A stretch of 64,000 nucleotides of DNA from Gallaecimonas mangrovi (GCF_003367375.1 NZ_CP031416.1:3789501-3853500); one strand, 5' to 3'. Shown: positions 17,020 to 25,191, counted from the first letter of the stretch. Notes: generated by a model not told the origin, from the letters alone. Made by a program: numbers and translations.

Positions 17020-18323
17020 GTATTGAAGGCAAGCTCGCCGCCGTATTGGCACTGAGCCTTTTTTTGCTGGTGACCCTGGCGGGCTTTTTACTTCACCTTG
17101 GGGTAGGCGTTTGGCTGGCACTGCAAATTGCCTTGTTGGTAGCCCTTACTTGCGGCCTGGCCTTTGGCCGCCTGTTTACCCGCCGCCTAAACCGCGGCTT
17201 GGACGCGCTTACCACCGGCCTTTTAAACTTTAAAGACAACGACTTTTCGGTATCTTTAACCCGTAGCGGCAACGACGAACTGGCTAAGCTGGCGGCGCTT
17301 TACAACGATGCGGCGCAAAAGCTGCGCGGTGAAAGAGCCCATATTTATCAGCGCGAATTGATGCTCGACACCGTGCTGCAAAGCTCACCGGTGGCAATGC
17401 TGCTATGTAACCAGAACCAGCACATTCTCTACGCCAACCCGGCGGCGCGACAGCTGTTAGCTGACGGCCATGCCATTAACGGCCTGCTGCTACCCGAACT
17501 GCAGCAACAGCTGCCACAAGCCATAAAAGACGCCCTGGAAGCCGGGCAAGACGGCCTTTTTACCTTAGACAGCGGCGCCGAACCACAAATTTGGCACTTG
17601 TCACACAGCCACTTCCAATTAAACAGCCAGCGCCATCAGCTGTATTTATTCAAGCAACTTACCCGCGAACTCAACCGCGCTGAAGTCAGTACCTGGAAGA
17701 AGGTTATTCGCGTTATCAGCCATGAGCTCAACAACTCGCTGGCCCCCATTGCCTCAATGGCCCACTCCGGCCAGCAGTTAGTGAATAAACCCGACCCGGC
17801 GCTGCTAACCCAGATTTTTGACACCATCAGTGAACGGGCCAACCACCTTAGCCAGTTTTTGCATGGCTATGCGCGGTTTGCCCGCCTGCCGCAGCCACAA
17901 TGCCAAGCCATTGACTGGCGCGAGCTGCTGCAAAAGCTGTCGGGAGTGGTTGAGTTTCGGCTACGGCAAACCCTGCCAGAGAGCCCCGGCTGGGGCGATC
18001 CGGCGCAGTTGTCGCAGGTGCTGGTGAATTTGTTGAAAAACGCCATTGAGGCGGGCAGCCAAGCCAAGGAAATTGAGCTGGCCATTCACAGCCAACCGGG
18101 CTGGCACTGCCTGGAAGTGGTGGACCGGGGCAGCGGCATGAACGAGCAGGTGCTAACCCAGGCACTGCTGCCGTTCTACTCCACCAAAAAAGAGGGCACC
18201 GGCCTTGGCCTGGCACTGTGCCGGGAAATAATCGACGCCCACGGCGGCCGCCTGCATTTGGAAAACCGCCCATCGGGCGGCCTTCGGGTACGCATTTGGC
18301 TGCCGCTGGCGGCCAAGGTTTAG
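17016..18323 (+). CDS. NtrY-like sensor histidine kinase, partner of the upstream regulator
   Basis: 435-residue membrane kinase. Two N-terminal helices (about 7-50) have almost no periplasmic loop, then a HAMP-like region and a PAS-like domain (about 115-200; LQSSPVAMLLCNQNQ). The H-box ISHELNNSLAPI has its phosphorylated histidine at about residue 236. The ATPase domain has N-box LVNLLKNAIEAG, DRGSGM and GTGLGLALCREII. The tiny periplasmic loop suggests it senses the membrane or the transporter itself. ATGA overlap with the regulator gene shows translational coupling. Confidence 0.9.
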   Translation: MSIEGKLAAVLALSLFLLVTLAGFLLHLGVGVWLALQIALLVALTCGLAFGRLFTRRLNRGLDALTTGLLNFKDNDFSVSLTRSGNDELAKLAALYNDAAQKLRGERAHIYQRELMLDTVLQSSPVAMLLCNQNQHILYANPAARQLLADGHAINGLLLPELQQQLPQAIKDALEAGQDGLFTLDSGAEPQIWHLSHSHFQLNSQRHQLYLFKQLTRELNRAEVSTWKKVIRVISHELNNSLAPIASMAHSGQQLVNKPDPALLTQIFDTISERANHLSQFLHGYARFARLPQPQCQAIDWRELLQKLSGVVEFRLRQTLPESPGWGDPAQLSQVLVNLLKNAIEAGSQAKEIELAIHSQPGWHCLEVVDRGSGMNEQVLTQALLPFYSTKKEGTGLGLALCREIIDAHGGRLHLENRPSGGLRVRIWLPLAAKV

Positions 18324-19594
18324 CCTGGCCTTACCGCCAGATAAATGGCCGGCAAGCCTTGTTGGTTTTTCATGGTAAACACTAAAAAGTCGTGGCCATC
18401 AATGGACACCGGCGCCGGAAGTCTGGCGTCGTGCTCGGGCACAATTTTACTGACTTCATCCCGATTAATGTCGTATTGCCAAATGCAGGCTACCGCACCC
18501 TGGTTGGCAAAATAGGCATAGGGCTGGTGCCGGGCCATGACCAGGCCACTGATATTCCAGCTGCTGCCGGGCGAAATGTGTGGGTCTTGCACCACTTGGT
18601 TGTCGCGGTCGTACAGCACAAAGGCGCTAGCTGAATGCTGCTTACGCACGTCATAGCGCTGGCGAAAGCCGTCAAGGTTATGAAAGATGTCGTAACGGGT
18701 GGGGTAATAAAGCGGCGCAGTATAAATAGCGAGCCATGGGCCGTCTTCATTAACGCTAAAGCTGTTACCAGCATCGAGAATGCGGCTGTAACGCTGTTGC
18801 TGCTGCGCGGTCATCGGCTGTGGTTTTTCACCGCTGCCCACCGGGTAAATCATCAACTGTGGTTCCGGATTTTGCGGAAATCTCAGCTCCTGCTGGTTGC
18901 CCCCCGGCACAAAAAACAGCAGGCCTTTTTTCACTTGCAGTGGCTGGCCAAGGGTGGTCCAGTACTTGGCGTGGAAAAGCAGCCGGGTCTGGTTGCTGGC
19001 CATGTTCAGCTCATACAAGCTGCCGCCTTTATCGTCACTGCTGACGGCGTAATACACATAAAGGGTACCGTTTTTATAAACCGCGGTTAGCCCGGCAACG
19101 CTTTGGCCTTTGGCCAAATGCAGCAAAGGCCGCCGCGGCCACGGCTGATAGTTTTCAGCGGCAAGAGCATTTTTGGAGGTGTTGTCCAGCTCCGACTCAC
19201 GGGGAAATTGCATGCCTTTAATTAAGGCAGCAAGAGCCTGTGTGGGCTGTGACACCAGCGGCTGCTGGTCGGCGTAATAGCGCTTTTTTAGCCACGCTAT
19301 GGCACTGATGTAAGCCGCTTCACAGCGCGCCGGTTCAGCGCCTGCCCGGCAGTCGTCATTGCTGATATGCCACCAGTCCAGTTGCTGCTTTTTCACTTCC
19401 ACCGGATCGCGCGCATATTGGTGCGCCCGCTGGTACATGGCGCTTAGCAGCTCGTCCATCTGGCTGATAATAGGGTGGCTACAAATGTATTTTTCCCTTT
19501 CGGAATGGGCTTTCTGGCAATCGAAACTGGCCGCAGTTGCCACAAAAGGCAGCAGCAAGCTGACAGCGAAAATGAAAAGTGTTCGGCGGTACAT
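18320..19594 (-). CDS. Secreted protein with LprI-like N-terminal domain and unknown C-terminal domain
   Basis: 424-residue protein with a signal peptide (cleavage after VATAA, about residue 22). Residues 24-100 match the lysozyme-inhibitor LprI/DUF1311 domain: FDCQKAHSEREKYICSHP, LLSAMYQRA, DDCRAG and RCEAAYISAI, with cysteines for two or three disulfides. The following 320 residues are rich in beta strands and aromatics and look like a propeller or WD-type fold (YAVSSDDKGGSLYEL, GPWLAIYTAP), but I recognise no family. It converges on the kinase gene and shares four bases with it. Lysozyme inhibition is a guess for the N-terminal part only. Confidence 0.65.
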   Translation of the reverse strand: MYRRTLFIFAVSLLLPFVATAASFDCQKAHSEREKYICSHPIISQMDELLSAMYQRAHQYARDPVEVKKQQLDWWHISNDDCRAGAEPARCEAAYISAIAWLKKRYYADQQPLVSQPTQALAALIKGMQFPRESELDNTSKNALAAENYQPWPRRPLLHLAKGQSVAGLTAVYKNGTLYVYYAVSSDDKGGSLYELNMASNQTRLLFHAKYWTTLGQPLQVKKGLLFFVPGGNQQELRFPQNPEPQLMIYPVGSGEKPQPMTAQQQQRYSRILDAGNSFSVNEDGPWLAIYTAPLYYPTRYDIFHNLDGFRQRYDVRKQHSASAFVLYDRDNQVVQDPHISPGSSWNISGLVMARHQPYAYFANQGAVACIWQYDINRDEVSKIVPEHDARLPAPVSIDGHDFLVFTMKNQQGLPAIYLAVRPG

Positions 19595-19609
19595 AAGATT
19601 ATTCCAGCA

Positions 19610-20266
19610 TCAGGTATCGGTAGAAATGTGGTCCCAGTCTTGGCGCAGATAACCGGTTAGCCAGTTAAAGGCGTAGTGTCTTTCCATCACCACACTGCCG
19701 TTAACCTCTTGGGGACTGGCTTCCCCCTTGATGCGCGCATCAACTACCGCCCAGTGATAGCGGTATATGAGGTCGTTTTCATCAAGCAATTGCGGCAAGG
19801 CTCTTAATTTTGCGTCGTCAATAAATTGCTCGCGGCTGCGCGCTTGCATAAAGGTTACGGCGGCAGGAACGTCACAAATATCGGTGGGTTCACCCAGGTT
19901 GTCGACATACCCAAGCGCCCACAGCAGCACCCAGGCCGCCTCATAGCGCCAAACAAATTGGGTTTTGTCATACTCGCTGGGCGCCGGGTTTTCAATAAAA
20001 CGCCGCTCTGCCTCGGTAAAAGCGCCTTGCAGTTGGTACTGGCCGATAACATCGTCGAGGATGTCTTGCTCTAAACCCTCGCCTTTTACCGCCACCATCA
20101 AGAGTGCCATGGCCCGCAGCGCCACTTCTTGCGTGGAACGCGTCAGCGCTTGGCTGCTATCGTCGATAACCGGTAAATGGGCAATGGTGGGGATATGACG
20201 CGCCGTTAACAGCGCAATAGAACGGGACCTTCTGTCTAAGGCCTCTTGAGAAACAACATCTTCCAT
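19610..20266 (-). CDS. DUF4272 domain protein
   Basis: 218-residue cytosolic protein. RRSRSIALLTARHIPTIAHLPVI, ALMVAVKGEGL-type helix (LLMVAVKGEG) and WRYEAAWVLLWALGYV match DUF4272, an all-helical family of unknown role found in many bacteria. It lies 15 bases upstream of the LprI-like gene on the same strand, so both may share a transcript. AAGGAAAG lies upstream of the ATG at a rather long distance. Confidence 0.75.
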   Translation of the reverse strand: MEDVVSQEALDRRSRSIALLTARHIPTIAHLPVIDDSSQALTRSTQEVALRAMALLMVAVKGEGLEQDILDDVIGQYQLQGAFTEAERRFIENPAPSEYDKTQFVWRYEAAWVLLWALGYVDNLGEPTDICDVPAAVTFMQARSREQFIDDAKLRALPQLLDENDLIYRYHWAVVDARIKGEASPQEVNGSVVMERHYAFNWLTGYLRQDWDHISTDT

Positions 20267-20601
20267 GAGTACAACTTTCCTTGTTTAGCATTTATCCATG
20301 CCAAAAAGCGCGAATATCGAGCCGGCGATTTTACACAGCCCGTATTTTAAATTCGACAAGGTGCTCATTTTTATCAAATTACCGTTACAACTTCGTTGTG
20401 TTTTTATCTGGCAACAAACCCCTGGGCTTGGGTAATAAAGCCTCTCGGCGAGCTAAAAACAGGTTTTCTTACAGTCTGTTAGCGCCTTAACCGACCAATA
20501 GTTAAGGGTTTAGGTTAAACGGCAGTAAAAACCGTTAACGATCACAGTCGCCAGCGCTGACTTCTGGCAGTCTGGTGCAAAATAACTGACAGGTCTGACC
20601 C
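20267..20601. other. Intergenic stretch without a recognised gene
   Basis: 335 bases between two divergent genes. It should hold both promoters. A short hairpin ACAAC-TTC-GTTGT at about 20389-20401 is followed by a T run but has no upstream plus-strand gene to end. The final 100 bases contain several TTAAC/GTTAA words (for example GCCTTAACC and GGGTTTAGG), which may be a regulator site for the glycosidase. Nothing firmer is seen. Confidence 0.4.
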
Positions 20602-21771
20602 GTGCGCGCTCTGATTTTATTCACTTTTCTCGCTCTTCTTAGCGGCTGTGCCGACCAGCAGCCTGCCCCCAAAATGGGCTGGGCTCTGCCATTAAGCACC
20701 AAAGGCGCCAGCATTGTTGATAACAATGGCCACAGCGTGGTGCTTAAAGGAGTGAACTGGTTTGGCGCCGAGTCGGGCGAATTTGTGGTGGGCGGCTTGG
20801 ATAAACAGCCGGTGGGAAAAATTGCCGATTTAGTGAAAGCTGGAGGCTTTAATGTGGTGCGCCTGCCTTGGAGCAACGAGCTGGTTGAGCGTAACCCCAA
20901 GGTAGCGGCCCAGTACCTTACCGCTAACCCGTGGCTTAAAGGCAAAAGTGCCTTGGCGGTTTTGGATGCGGTAGTCACTGCCCTTACCGAGCGTGGCATT
21001 GCAGTGATTTTGGATAACCACCGCAGCCGCGGCGACTGGTGCTGTGACGGTGACCACGGCGACGGCCTTTGGCACACCCCCGCTTACCCCGAACAAAAGT
21101 GGATGGCCGATTGGCTGACCATGGCCAAGCGTTACCAGCACAACCCGCTGGTGGTGGGCTATGAGCTGCGCAATGAAATTCGCTCGGACCACCAGCTGAA
21201 ATTAAAACCAAGCTGGGGCGACGGCAATGCCAGCACCGACTGGCGCCTGGCCGCGAATAAAATGGGTAATGCGCTGCAACAGCTCAACCCCAAGGCGCTG
21301 ATTATCGTTGGCGGCATTGATTATCAAGGCAATCTTAACGGCCTGCCGCAACACCCAGTGACCTTAAATCAGCCCAATAAACTGGTATACGCGGTGCACG
21401 ATTATTCGTCCTGGCACGATGCCGACGCTTATACCTCGGATGCCGCTTTTGCTAAAAGCATCGAACCGCGCTTTGGCTTTTTATTTACAGCGCATTACCC
21501 GGTACCGGTAATGGTGACCGAATGGGGCGGCTGCACCCAAAAAGACGAAAACGGTAAGGCCTGTAGCCAAGACCGGATCCAGTTTCCGTTGATGTTCGCC
21601 CACTACCTAAATGCGCACCACTTAAGCTGGATTTGGTGGCCACTTAACGGCACCCAATCGGGCGGTTATAACCGCCATCACGGCGCGGTGGAAACCTACG
21701 GGATTTTAAATCCGTCCTGGACCGGTTTTGCCAACCCCAAGCTGATGAAGGTGATGCAACACACGCAATAA
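20602..21771 (+). CDS. Glycoside hydrolase family 5 lipoprotein
   Basis: 389-residue lipoprotein with signal peptide and lipobox LLSGC (about residues 12-16), so it is anchored in an outer or inner membrane. The catalytic domain shows LKGVNWFGAES, NVVRLPWSNELV and VILDNHRSRGDWCC. The acid/base glutamate lies in ELRNEIR (about E192) and the nucleophile in VTEWGG (about E307). This is a (beta/alpha)8 endoglucanase-type enzyme cutting beta-1,4 glucans or mannans; the exact substrate is open. Translation starts at GTG 20602, which opens the lipoprotein signal peptide directly. A terminator follows. Confidence 0.85.
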   Translation: MRALILFTFLALLSGCADQQPAPKMGWALPLSTKGASIVDNNGHSVVLKGVNWFGAESGEFVVGGLDKQPVGKIADLVKAGGFNVVRLPWSNELVERNPKVAAQYLTANPWLKGKSALAVLDAVVTALTERGIAVILDNHRSRGDWCCDGDHGDGLWHTPAYPEQKWMADWLTMAKRYQHNPLVVGYELRNEIRSDHQLKLKPSWGDGNASTDWRLAANKMGNALQQLNPKALIIVGGIDYQGNLNGLPQHPVTLNQPNKLVYAVHDYSSWHDADAYTSDAAFAKSIEPRFGFLFTAHYPVPVMVTEWGGCTQKDENGKACSQDRIQFPLMFAHYLNAHHLSWIWWPLNGTQSGGYNRHHGAVETYGILNPSWTGFANPKLMKVMQHTQ

Positions 21772-21783
21772 AAAGCCTTGCAA

Positions 21784-21806
21784 GGCCGCTGCTGGCGGCC
21801 TTTTTT
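21784..21806 (+). terminator. Rho-independent terminator after the GH5 gene
   Basis: GGCCGC, loop TGCTG, GCGGCC, then six T. Confidence 0.85.
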
Positions 21807-21839
21807 AAGGCCGGGAAAAAAACCGGGTGAAGCGGTAAT

Positions 21840-21858
21840 CAAACTGATTCTTATTTGT
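21840..21858 (+). promoter_or_regulatory. Weak Fur-box-like sequence upstream of the ferritin gene
   Basis: CAAACTGATTCTTATTTGT matches the 19-base Fur consensus at about ten positions, centred about 95 bases before the ferritin start codon. It would make sense for an iron-storage gene but is too weak to rely on. Confidence 0.25.
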
Positions 21859-21945
21859 CGATAACAAGCTGTTATTTCAATAGATTTTTTTGCATTTAGA
21901 CGTTTTCTGCTGCATCCTTTTTGGATAGGTAAAGGAGCGATAGAT

Positions 21946-22413
21946 ATGCAGGGCAATCCAGAGGTTATTGATTACTTGAACATGCTGATCGGCGGCGAGC
22001 TGGCGGCCAGAGATCAGTACCTAATTCATTCCCGCATGTATGAAGACTGGGGCCTGCCCCGGCTTTATGAGCGTATCGACCATGAAATGCAGGAAGAAGC
22101 CAGCCACGCCGACACCATTATTCGCCGGGTACTGTTTTTAGAAGCCACCCCGAACATGGACCGCGACGACTTGGACGTGGGCACTGACGTGGTGTCTTGC
22201 CTCAAGGCCGACCTGAAACTTGAGTACAAGGTGCGTGAGCACCTGGCCAAAGGCATTGAACTTTGTGAGAAAAAGGGCGATTACATTAGCCGCGACATGT
22301 TGCGTGCCCAACTCTCCGACACCGAAGAAGACCATACCTACTGGCTGGAAAAGCAAATTCGCCTTATCGATATGGTAGGGCTGGAAAATTACATTCAGTC
22401 GCAAATGAAGTAA
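21946..22413 (+). CDS. bfr: Bacterioferritin-family ferritin lacking the haem-ligand methionine
   Basis: 155-residue iron-storage protein forming a 24-subunit shell. Ferroxidase ligands are present: E18, E51, H54, E94 and the EEDH segment near 126-129. The first 30 residues follow bacterioferritin exactly in spacing. Met52, the haem ligand of E. coli Bfr, is alanine here ([11 protein letters not shown]). The sequence closely follows Pseudomonas aeruginosa PA4235, once called BfrA and later treated as the haem-free ferritin FtnA. No bfd gene is adjacent. AAAGGAG lies seven bases before the ATG. Confidence 0.88.
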   Translation: MQGNPEVIDYLNMLIGGELAARDQYLIHSRMYEDWGLPRLYERIDHEMQEEASHADTIIRRVLFLEATPNMDRDDLDVGTDVVSCLKADLKLEYKVREHLAKGIELCEKKGDYISRDMLRAQLSDTEEDHTYWLEKQIRLIDMVGLENYIQSQMK

Positions 22414-22414
22414 C

Positions 22415-22438
22415 AAAGGCCGCACTAATGCGGCCTTT
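22415..22438. terminator. Bidirectional terminator between the ferritin and regulator genes
   Basis: AAAGGCCGCA and TGCGGCCTTT form a ten-pair stem with loop CTAA between two convergent genes. Confidence 0.8.
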
Positions 22439-22439
22439 C

Positions 22440-23216
22440 TTATGCCCCCGGCACCGGCATTAAACACACCAGCTTGCAGTCAGGCTGGGCCGCCGGAATA
22501 AGGGTGTTTTGTATAAAGCGTTGGCGGCCATTCGCGGTGTTAAATAGCCGTTCGCCCCCTTCCCGGTACTGCACCGATTGCGCCTGCCAGCACTGGCTAA
22601 AATCAAGGCTTTTGGCCATTAAGTCGTCTACCAAGGCTTGCAACTGGCTGTCCCCCGGATGGCGCGAGAAGTCACTTCGAAACTCAGCAACCAAACGTTC
22701 GGCTCTTACCGGCCAGTCCGCAATCAGTTGCCGGGCCAGCGGCGTTAAAAACACAAAGGCCAGCAGGTTGTGGCCCGCCTCGCCGTTATCAAGCCAGCCT
22801 TTAAAAAGCGCCTCGGCGCCGCTGTTCCAGGCTTGCATATACCAACAGCGGTCTAGCAGATAGGCGGGCATGGCCATGACCTTTGGCAAAGCCAGCAGCT
22901 CATCACTGACGGCTTTTGCCGGGGCGTCGGGCTGTTCTGGGTCACGCTTGGCGGCCAGTTCAAACAAGGTGGCCCTTTCGGCAAGACTGAGCTGTAACGC
23001 CTCGGCCAGCCGTACCAAGGCCGCAGCCGAGGCGCTAACTTGCCGGCCCTGTTCTAAAAAGGTAACCCAAGTAACGCTCACCCCAGCGGCATCGGCCAGC
23101 TCTTCGCGGCGCCAGCCGGGTGTACGGCGGCGGCCAAACGCTCTGGCAGGTGGCGTTAAACGTTCGCGATGGGCACGAATAAACTGGCCTAAAAGCCGTG
23201 GCGCATCAGTGTTCAT
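22440..23216 (-). CDS. XRE-type regulator with MmyB-like ligand-binding domain
   Basis: 258-residue regulator. An N-terminal helix-turn-helix (RRRTPGWRREELADAAGVSVTW and YLEQGR-like FLEQGRQVSAS) occupies about residues 28-75. A PAS-like MmyB domain follows (PAYLLDRCWYMQAWNSGAEALF, HNLLAFVFL, FRSDFSRHPGD). Proteins of this type in actinobacteria bind fatty acids and control a neighbouring oxidoreductase or methyltransferase. Here it is divergent from a methyltransferase gene, and two direct repeats lie in the 93-base interval, so control of both genes is likely. Confidence 0.85.
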   Translation of the reverse strand: MNTDAPRLLGQFIRAHRERLTPPARAFGRRRTPGWRREELADAAGVSVTWVTFLEQGRQVSASAAALVRLAEALQLSLAERATLFELAAKRDPEQPDAPAKAVSDELLALPKVMAMPAYLLDRCWYMQAWNSGAEALFKGWLDNGEAGHNLLAFVFLTPLARQLIADWPVRAERLVAEFRSDFSRHPGDSQLQALVDDLMAKSLDFSQCWQAQSVQYREGGERLFNTANGRQRFIQNTLIPAAQPDCKLVCLMPVPGA

Positions 23217-23224
23217 GGCAGTTT

Positions 23225-23257
23225 TTGTACCAGTATAAAAACCTATCTTGTACCAGT
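23225..23257 (+). promoter_or_regulatory. Direct repeats, probable operator of the XRE regulator
   Basis: TTGTACCAGT occurs at 23225-23234 and again at 23248-23257, 23 bases apart (about two helix turns), followed by TATA and TTATA respectively. They lie between the divergent regulator and methyltransferase genes. Confidence 0.5.
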
Positions 23258-23309
23258 TTATAGGCTGCTCAACAATGGCGATACGTTGTCGCTTCGAAGG
23301 AAAATTACC

Positions 23310-24077
23310 ATGTCAAAACAAGACCATAACGCTGTTGTTAGCCGCCAGTTTAGCCCCCAGGCCGAGGCCTACCTGCAAAGTGCCACCCATGCCAGCGGTA
23401 AGGACTTAGCACTGCTGGCAGCAGCCGTTGGCCAACAGCCACAGGCTCGGGTGCTGGACATGGGCTGCGGTGGCGGCCACGTCAGCTTCACCTTGGCACC
23501 GCAGGTGGCCGAAGTGGTGGCCTGCGATCTGTCCAGTGACATGCTGGCGGTGGTGGCAGCCGAGGCGCAAAAACGTCAGCTAACCAATATTGTTACCACC
23601 GCCAGCGCTGCCGAAGCGCTGCCCTTTGCTGATGCCAGCTTCGACGTGGTGGCCACGCGATACAGCTGCCACCACTGGCAGGATATGGCGGCAGGCATAA
23701 AAGAAATGAACCGCGTGCTAAAACCCGGCGGCCTGGGCATTTTTGTCGATGTGGTCAGCCCTGGCAAACCGCTGTTAGATACCTGGCTGCAAAGCATTGA
23801 ACTGCTGCGAGACCCCAGCCATGTGCAAGATGCCTCGCCGGCCATATGGCAGCAACGGCTGCAAGCCGCCGGTTTTACCGTGACCGAAGAGCATGCCTTT
23901 AAACTGCCGCTAAACTTTGCCGCTTGGGTAGCGCGCATGCAAACCCCAGAGCTGCAAGTGGCCGCCATTCGCGCCCTGCAGCGCCAGGCAGGCGGCGAAG
24001 TAGCGAGCTATTTTGGCTTCGCTGACGACGGCAGCTTTACGGTGGACACCCGCCTGATGTTTGCGCGTCGCCATTAA
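23310..24077 (+). CDS. Class I SAM-dependent methyltransferase (UbiE-like fold)
   Basis: 255-residue methyltransferase of the Methyltransf_11 type. Motif I is VLDMGCGGGHVSF near residue 45, the acidic motif VACDLSSDML near 66, and the post-motif FDVVATRYSCHHWQD near 108, then MNRVLKPGGLGIFVDVV. It probably methylates a small molecule; E. coli YafE is a similar protein. The ATG at 23310 has GAAGGA at the right distance; the in-frame TTG eight codons earlier has none. Divergent from the XRE/MmyB regulator, which likely controls it. Confidence 0.85.
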   Translation: MSKQDHNAVVSRQFSPQAEAYLQSATHASGKDLALLAAAVGQQPQARVLDMGCGGGHVSFTLAPQVAEVVACDLSSDMLAVVAAEAQKRQLTNIVTTASAAEALPFADASFDVVATRYSCHHWQDMAAGIKEMNRVLKPGGLGIFVDVVSPGKPLLDTWLQSIELLRDPSHVQDASPAIWQQRLQAAGFTVTEEHAFKLPLNFAAWVARMQTPELQVAAIRALQRQAGGEVASYFGFADDGSFTVDTRLMFARRH

Positions 24078-24106
24078 AAAGAGCGGCCCGCACACATTTA
24101 TATTCT

Positions 24107-24123
24107 CTTAAGGTTCTCCTAAG
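24107..24123 (+). promoter_or_regulatory. PmrA/QseB-like direct-repeat box upstream of dgkA
   Basis: CTTAAG, five bases, CCTAAG; extended, it is TCTCTTAAG-GT-TCTCCTAAG, two nine-base half-sites on an 11-base period. This is the layout of PmrA-type response-regulator sites (YTTAAG-N5-YTTAAG). It lies about 40 bases before the dgkA start codon. I see no convincing -10 hexamer after it. Confidence 0.5.
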
Positions 24124-24163
24124 ATGAGGGCGCCAAGCTCGTTGCCTTGTTGTGGAGTACTGA

Positions 24164-24547
24164 ATGAAACCTGGACATACCGGCGTTAAGCGCCTTTGGC
24201 TTGCCGGCCGATATTCCTGGCAGGGGCTGCGCGCCGCTTGGCGCAGTGAAGCCGCCGTTCGCCAGGAAATGGTACTCATTGCGGTAGCGGTACCTGCTTC
24301 CTTCCTATTGCCGGTGTCCGGTTTGGAACGGGCCCTGATGATAGCGTCAGTGATGCTGGTACTGGTGGTGGAATTACTCAACTCTGCCATTGAAGCCGTA
24401 GTAGACCGTATCGGTACCGAACACCATGAATTGTCCGGGCGAGCCAAAGACATTGGTTCCGCAGCAGTGCTTGTTACTCTCTTACTGGCAGGACTGGTAT
24501 GGCTAAGTATTCTGTGGGACTCGTTTTCGGTTGGTTCATTGCTCTGA
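24164..24547 (+). CDS. dgkA: Diacylglycerol kinase DgkA
   Basis: 127-residue inner-membrane kinase with three helices that phosphorylates diacylglycerol for recycling to phosphatidic acid. The active-site stretch VELLNSAIEAVVDRIG near residues 68-83 and the N-terminal AWRSEAAVRQE match E. coli DgkA. The gene overlaps the following PAP2 phosphatase by 49 bases in another frame, so the two are made together. A PmrA-like box upstream suggests induction by envelope stress, where diacylglycerol is released during lipid A modification; this is inference. Confidence 0.93.
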   Translation: MKPGHTGVKRLWLAGRYSWQGLRAAWRSEAAVRQEMVLIAVAVPASFLLPVSGLERALMIASVMLVLVVELLNSAIEAVVDRIGTEHHELSGRAKDIGSAAVLVTLLLAGLVWLSILWDSFSVGSLL

Positions 24548-25191
24548 GCTTGAGCATTTGGCATGGGCCTGACTTTGCCCTGGCCCATTTTTGGTATCAG
24601 TTGGAAGGCGGCCAATGGGCGCTGCAAGAAAACTGGTTTACCAAAAATCTTATTCACGACGGTGGTAAGAAGTTATCGGCACTGATGCTCATCATTGTCT
24701 TCATTGGCCTGGCCGTTAACTGGAAAAAACCCTCACGCCGCCGCTGGGCTTACCTGGCCATTACCGCGCCGCTTATCGTTATCACCGTTGGCACCATCAA
24801 ACATCTGGTACCGATGGACTGCCCCTGGAGCCTGAGCGTTTTCGGCGGTAAAGAACCCTTTATTCCCCTGTTTGCTGACCGCCCGGCCGGCATGCCGTCC
24901 AGCCAGTGTTTCCCGGCGGGCCATGCCAGCAGTGGTTACGCTTGGCTAGCGCTGTATTTTGCCATTCCCGGCCGTAAAAAGTGGGCTCTGCTGCCTGGCG
25001 CGTTATTGGGGCTGACCTTTGGTATCGACCAGCAGCTGCGCGGCGCCCACTTTTTGTCGCACGACGCCTGGACCATCATGCTCAGCCTGACCATCAGTGC
25101 CCTAGTAGCGCGGCTGATGCTTCCCACAACAGTTGGATCGCCAGTAGTGTCAGCACCACTTGAAACAGTCGGTGAAAACGGGCCTCGCTGA
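24499..25191 (+). CDS. PAP2-family membrane phosphatase (lipid A/isoprenoid phosphatase type)
   Basis: 230-residue protein with about six helices. The phosphatase motifs are KHLVPMDCPW (in place of KX6RP), FPAGHASSG (PSGH motif with A for S) and RGAHFLSHD (SRX5HX3D type). The CFPAGHASSGYAW subgroup is found next to eptA and dgkA in many gammaproteobacteria, where these enzymes act on lipid A or undecaprenyl pyrophosphate. It starts inside dgkA. Its 3' end overlaps the convergent TauE/SafE gene by 98 bases, and the last 25 residues are the overlapped, unconserved-looking tail. Confidence 0.82.
   Translation: MAKYSVGLVFGWFIALSLSIWHGPDFALAHFWYQLEGGQWALQENWFTKNLIHDGGKKLSALMLIIVFIGLAVNWKKPSRRRWAYLAITAPLIVITVGTIKHLVPMDCPWSLSVFGGKEPFIPLFADRPAGMPSSQCFPAGHASSGYAWLALYFAIPGRKKWALLPGALLGLTFGIDQQLRGAHFLSHDAWTIMLSLTISALVARLMLPTTVGSPVVSAPLETVGENGPR

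Noticed and set aside
20386-20405. ACAAC-TTC-GTTGT hairpin followed by T run as a terminator
   Set aside because: The stem is only five or six pairs and no plus-strand gene lies upstream.
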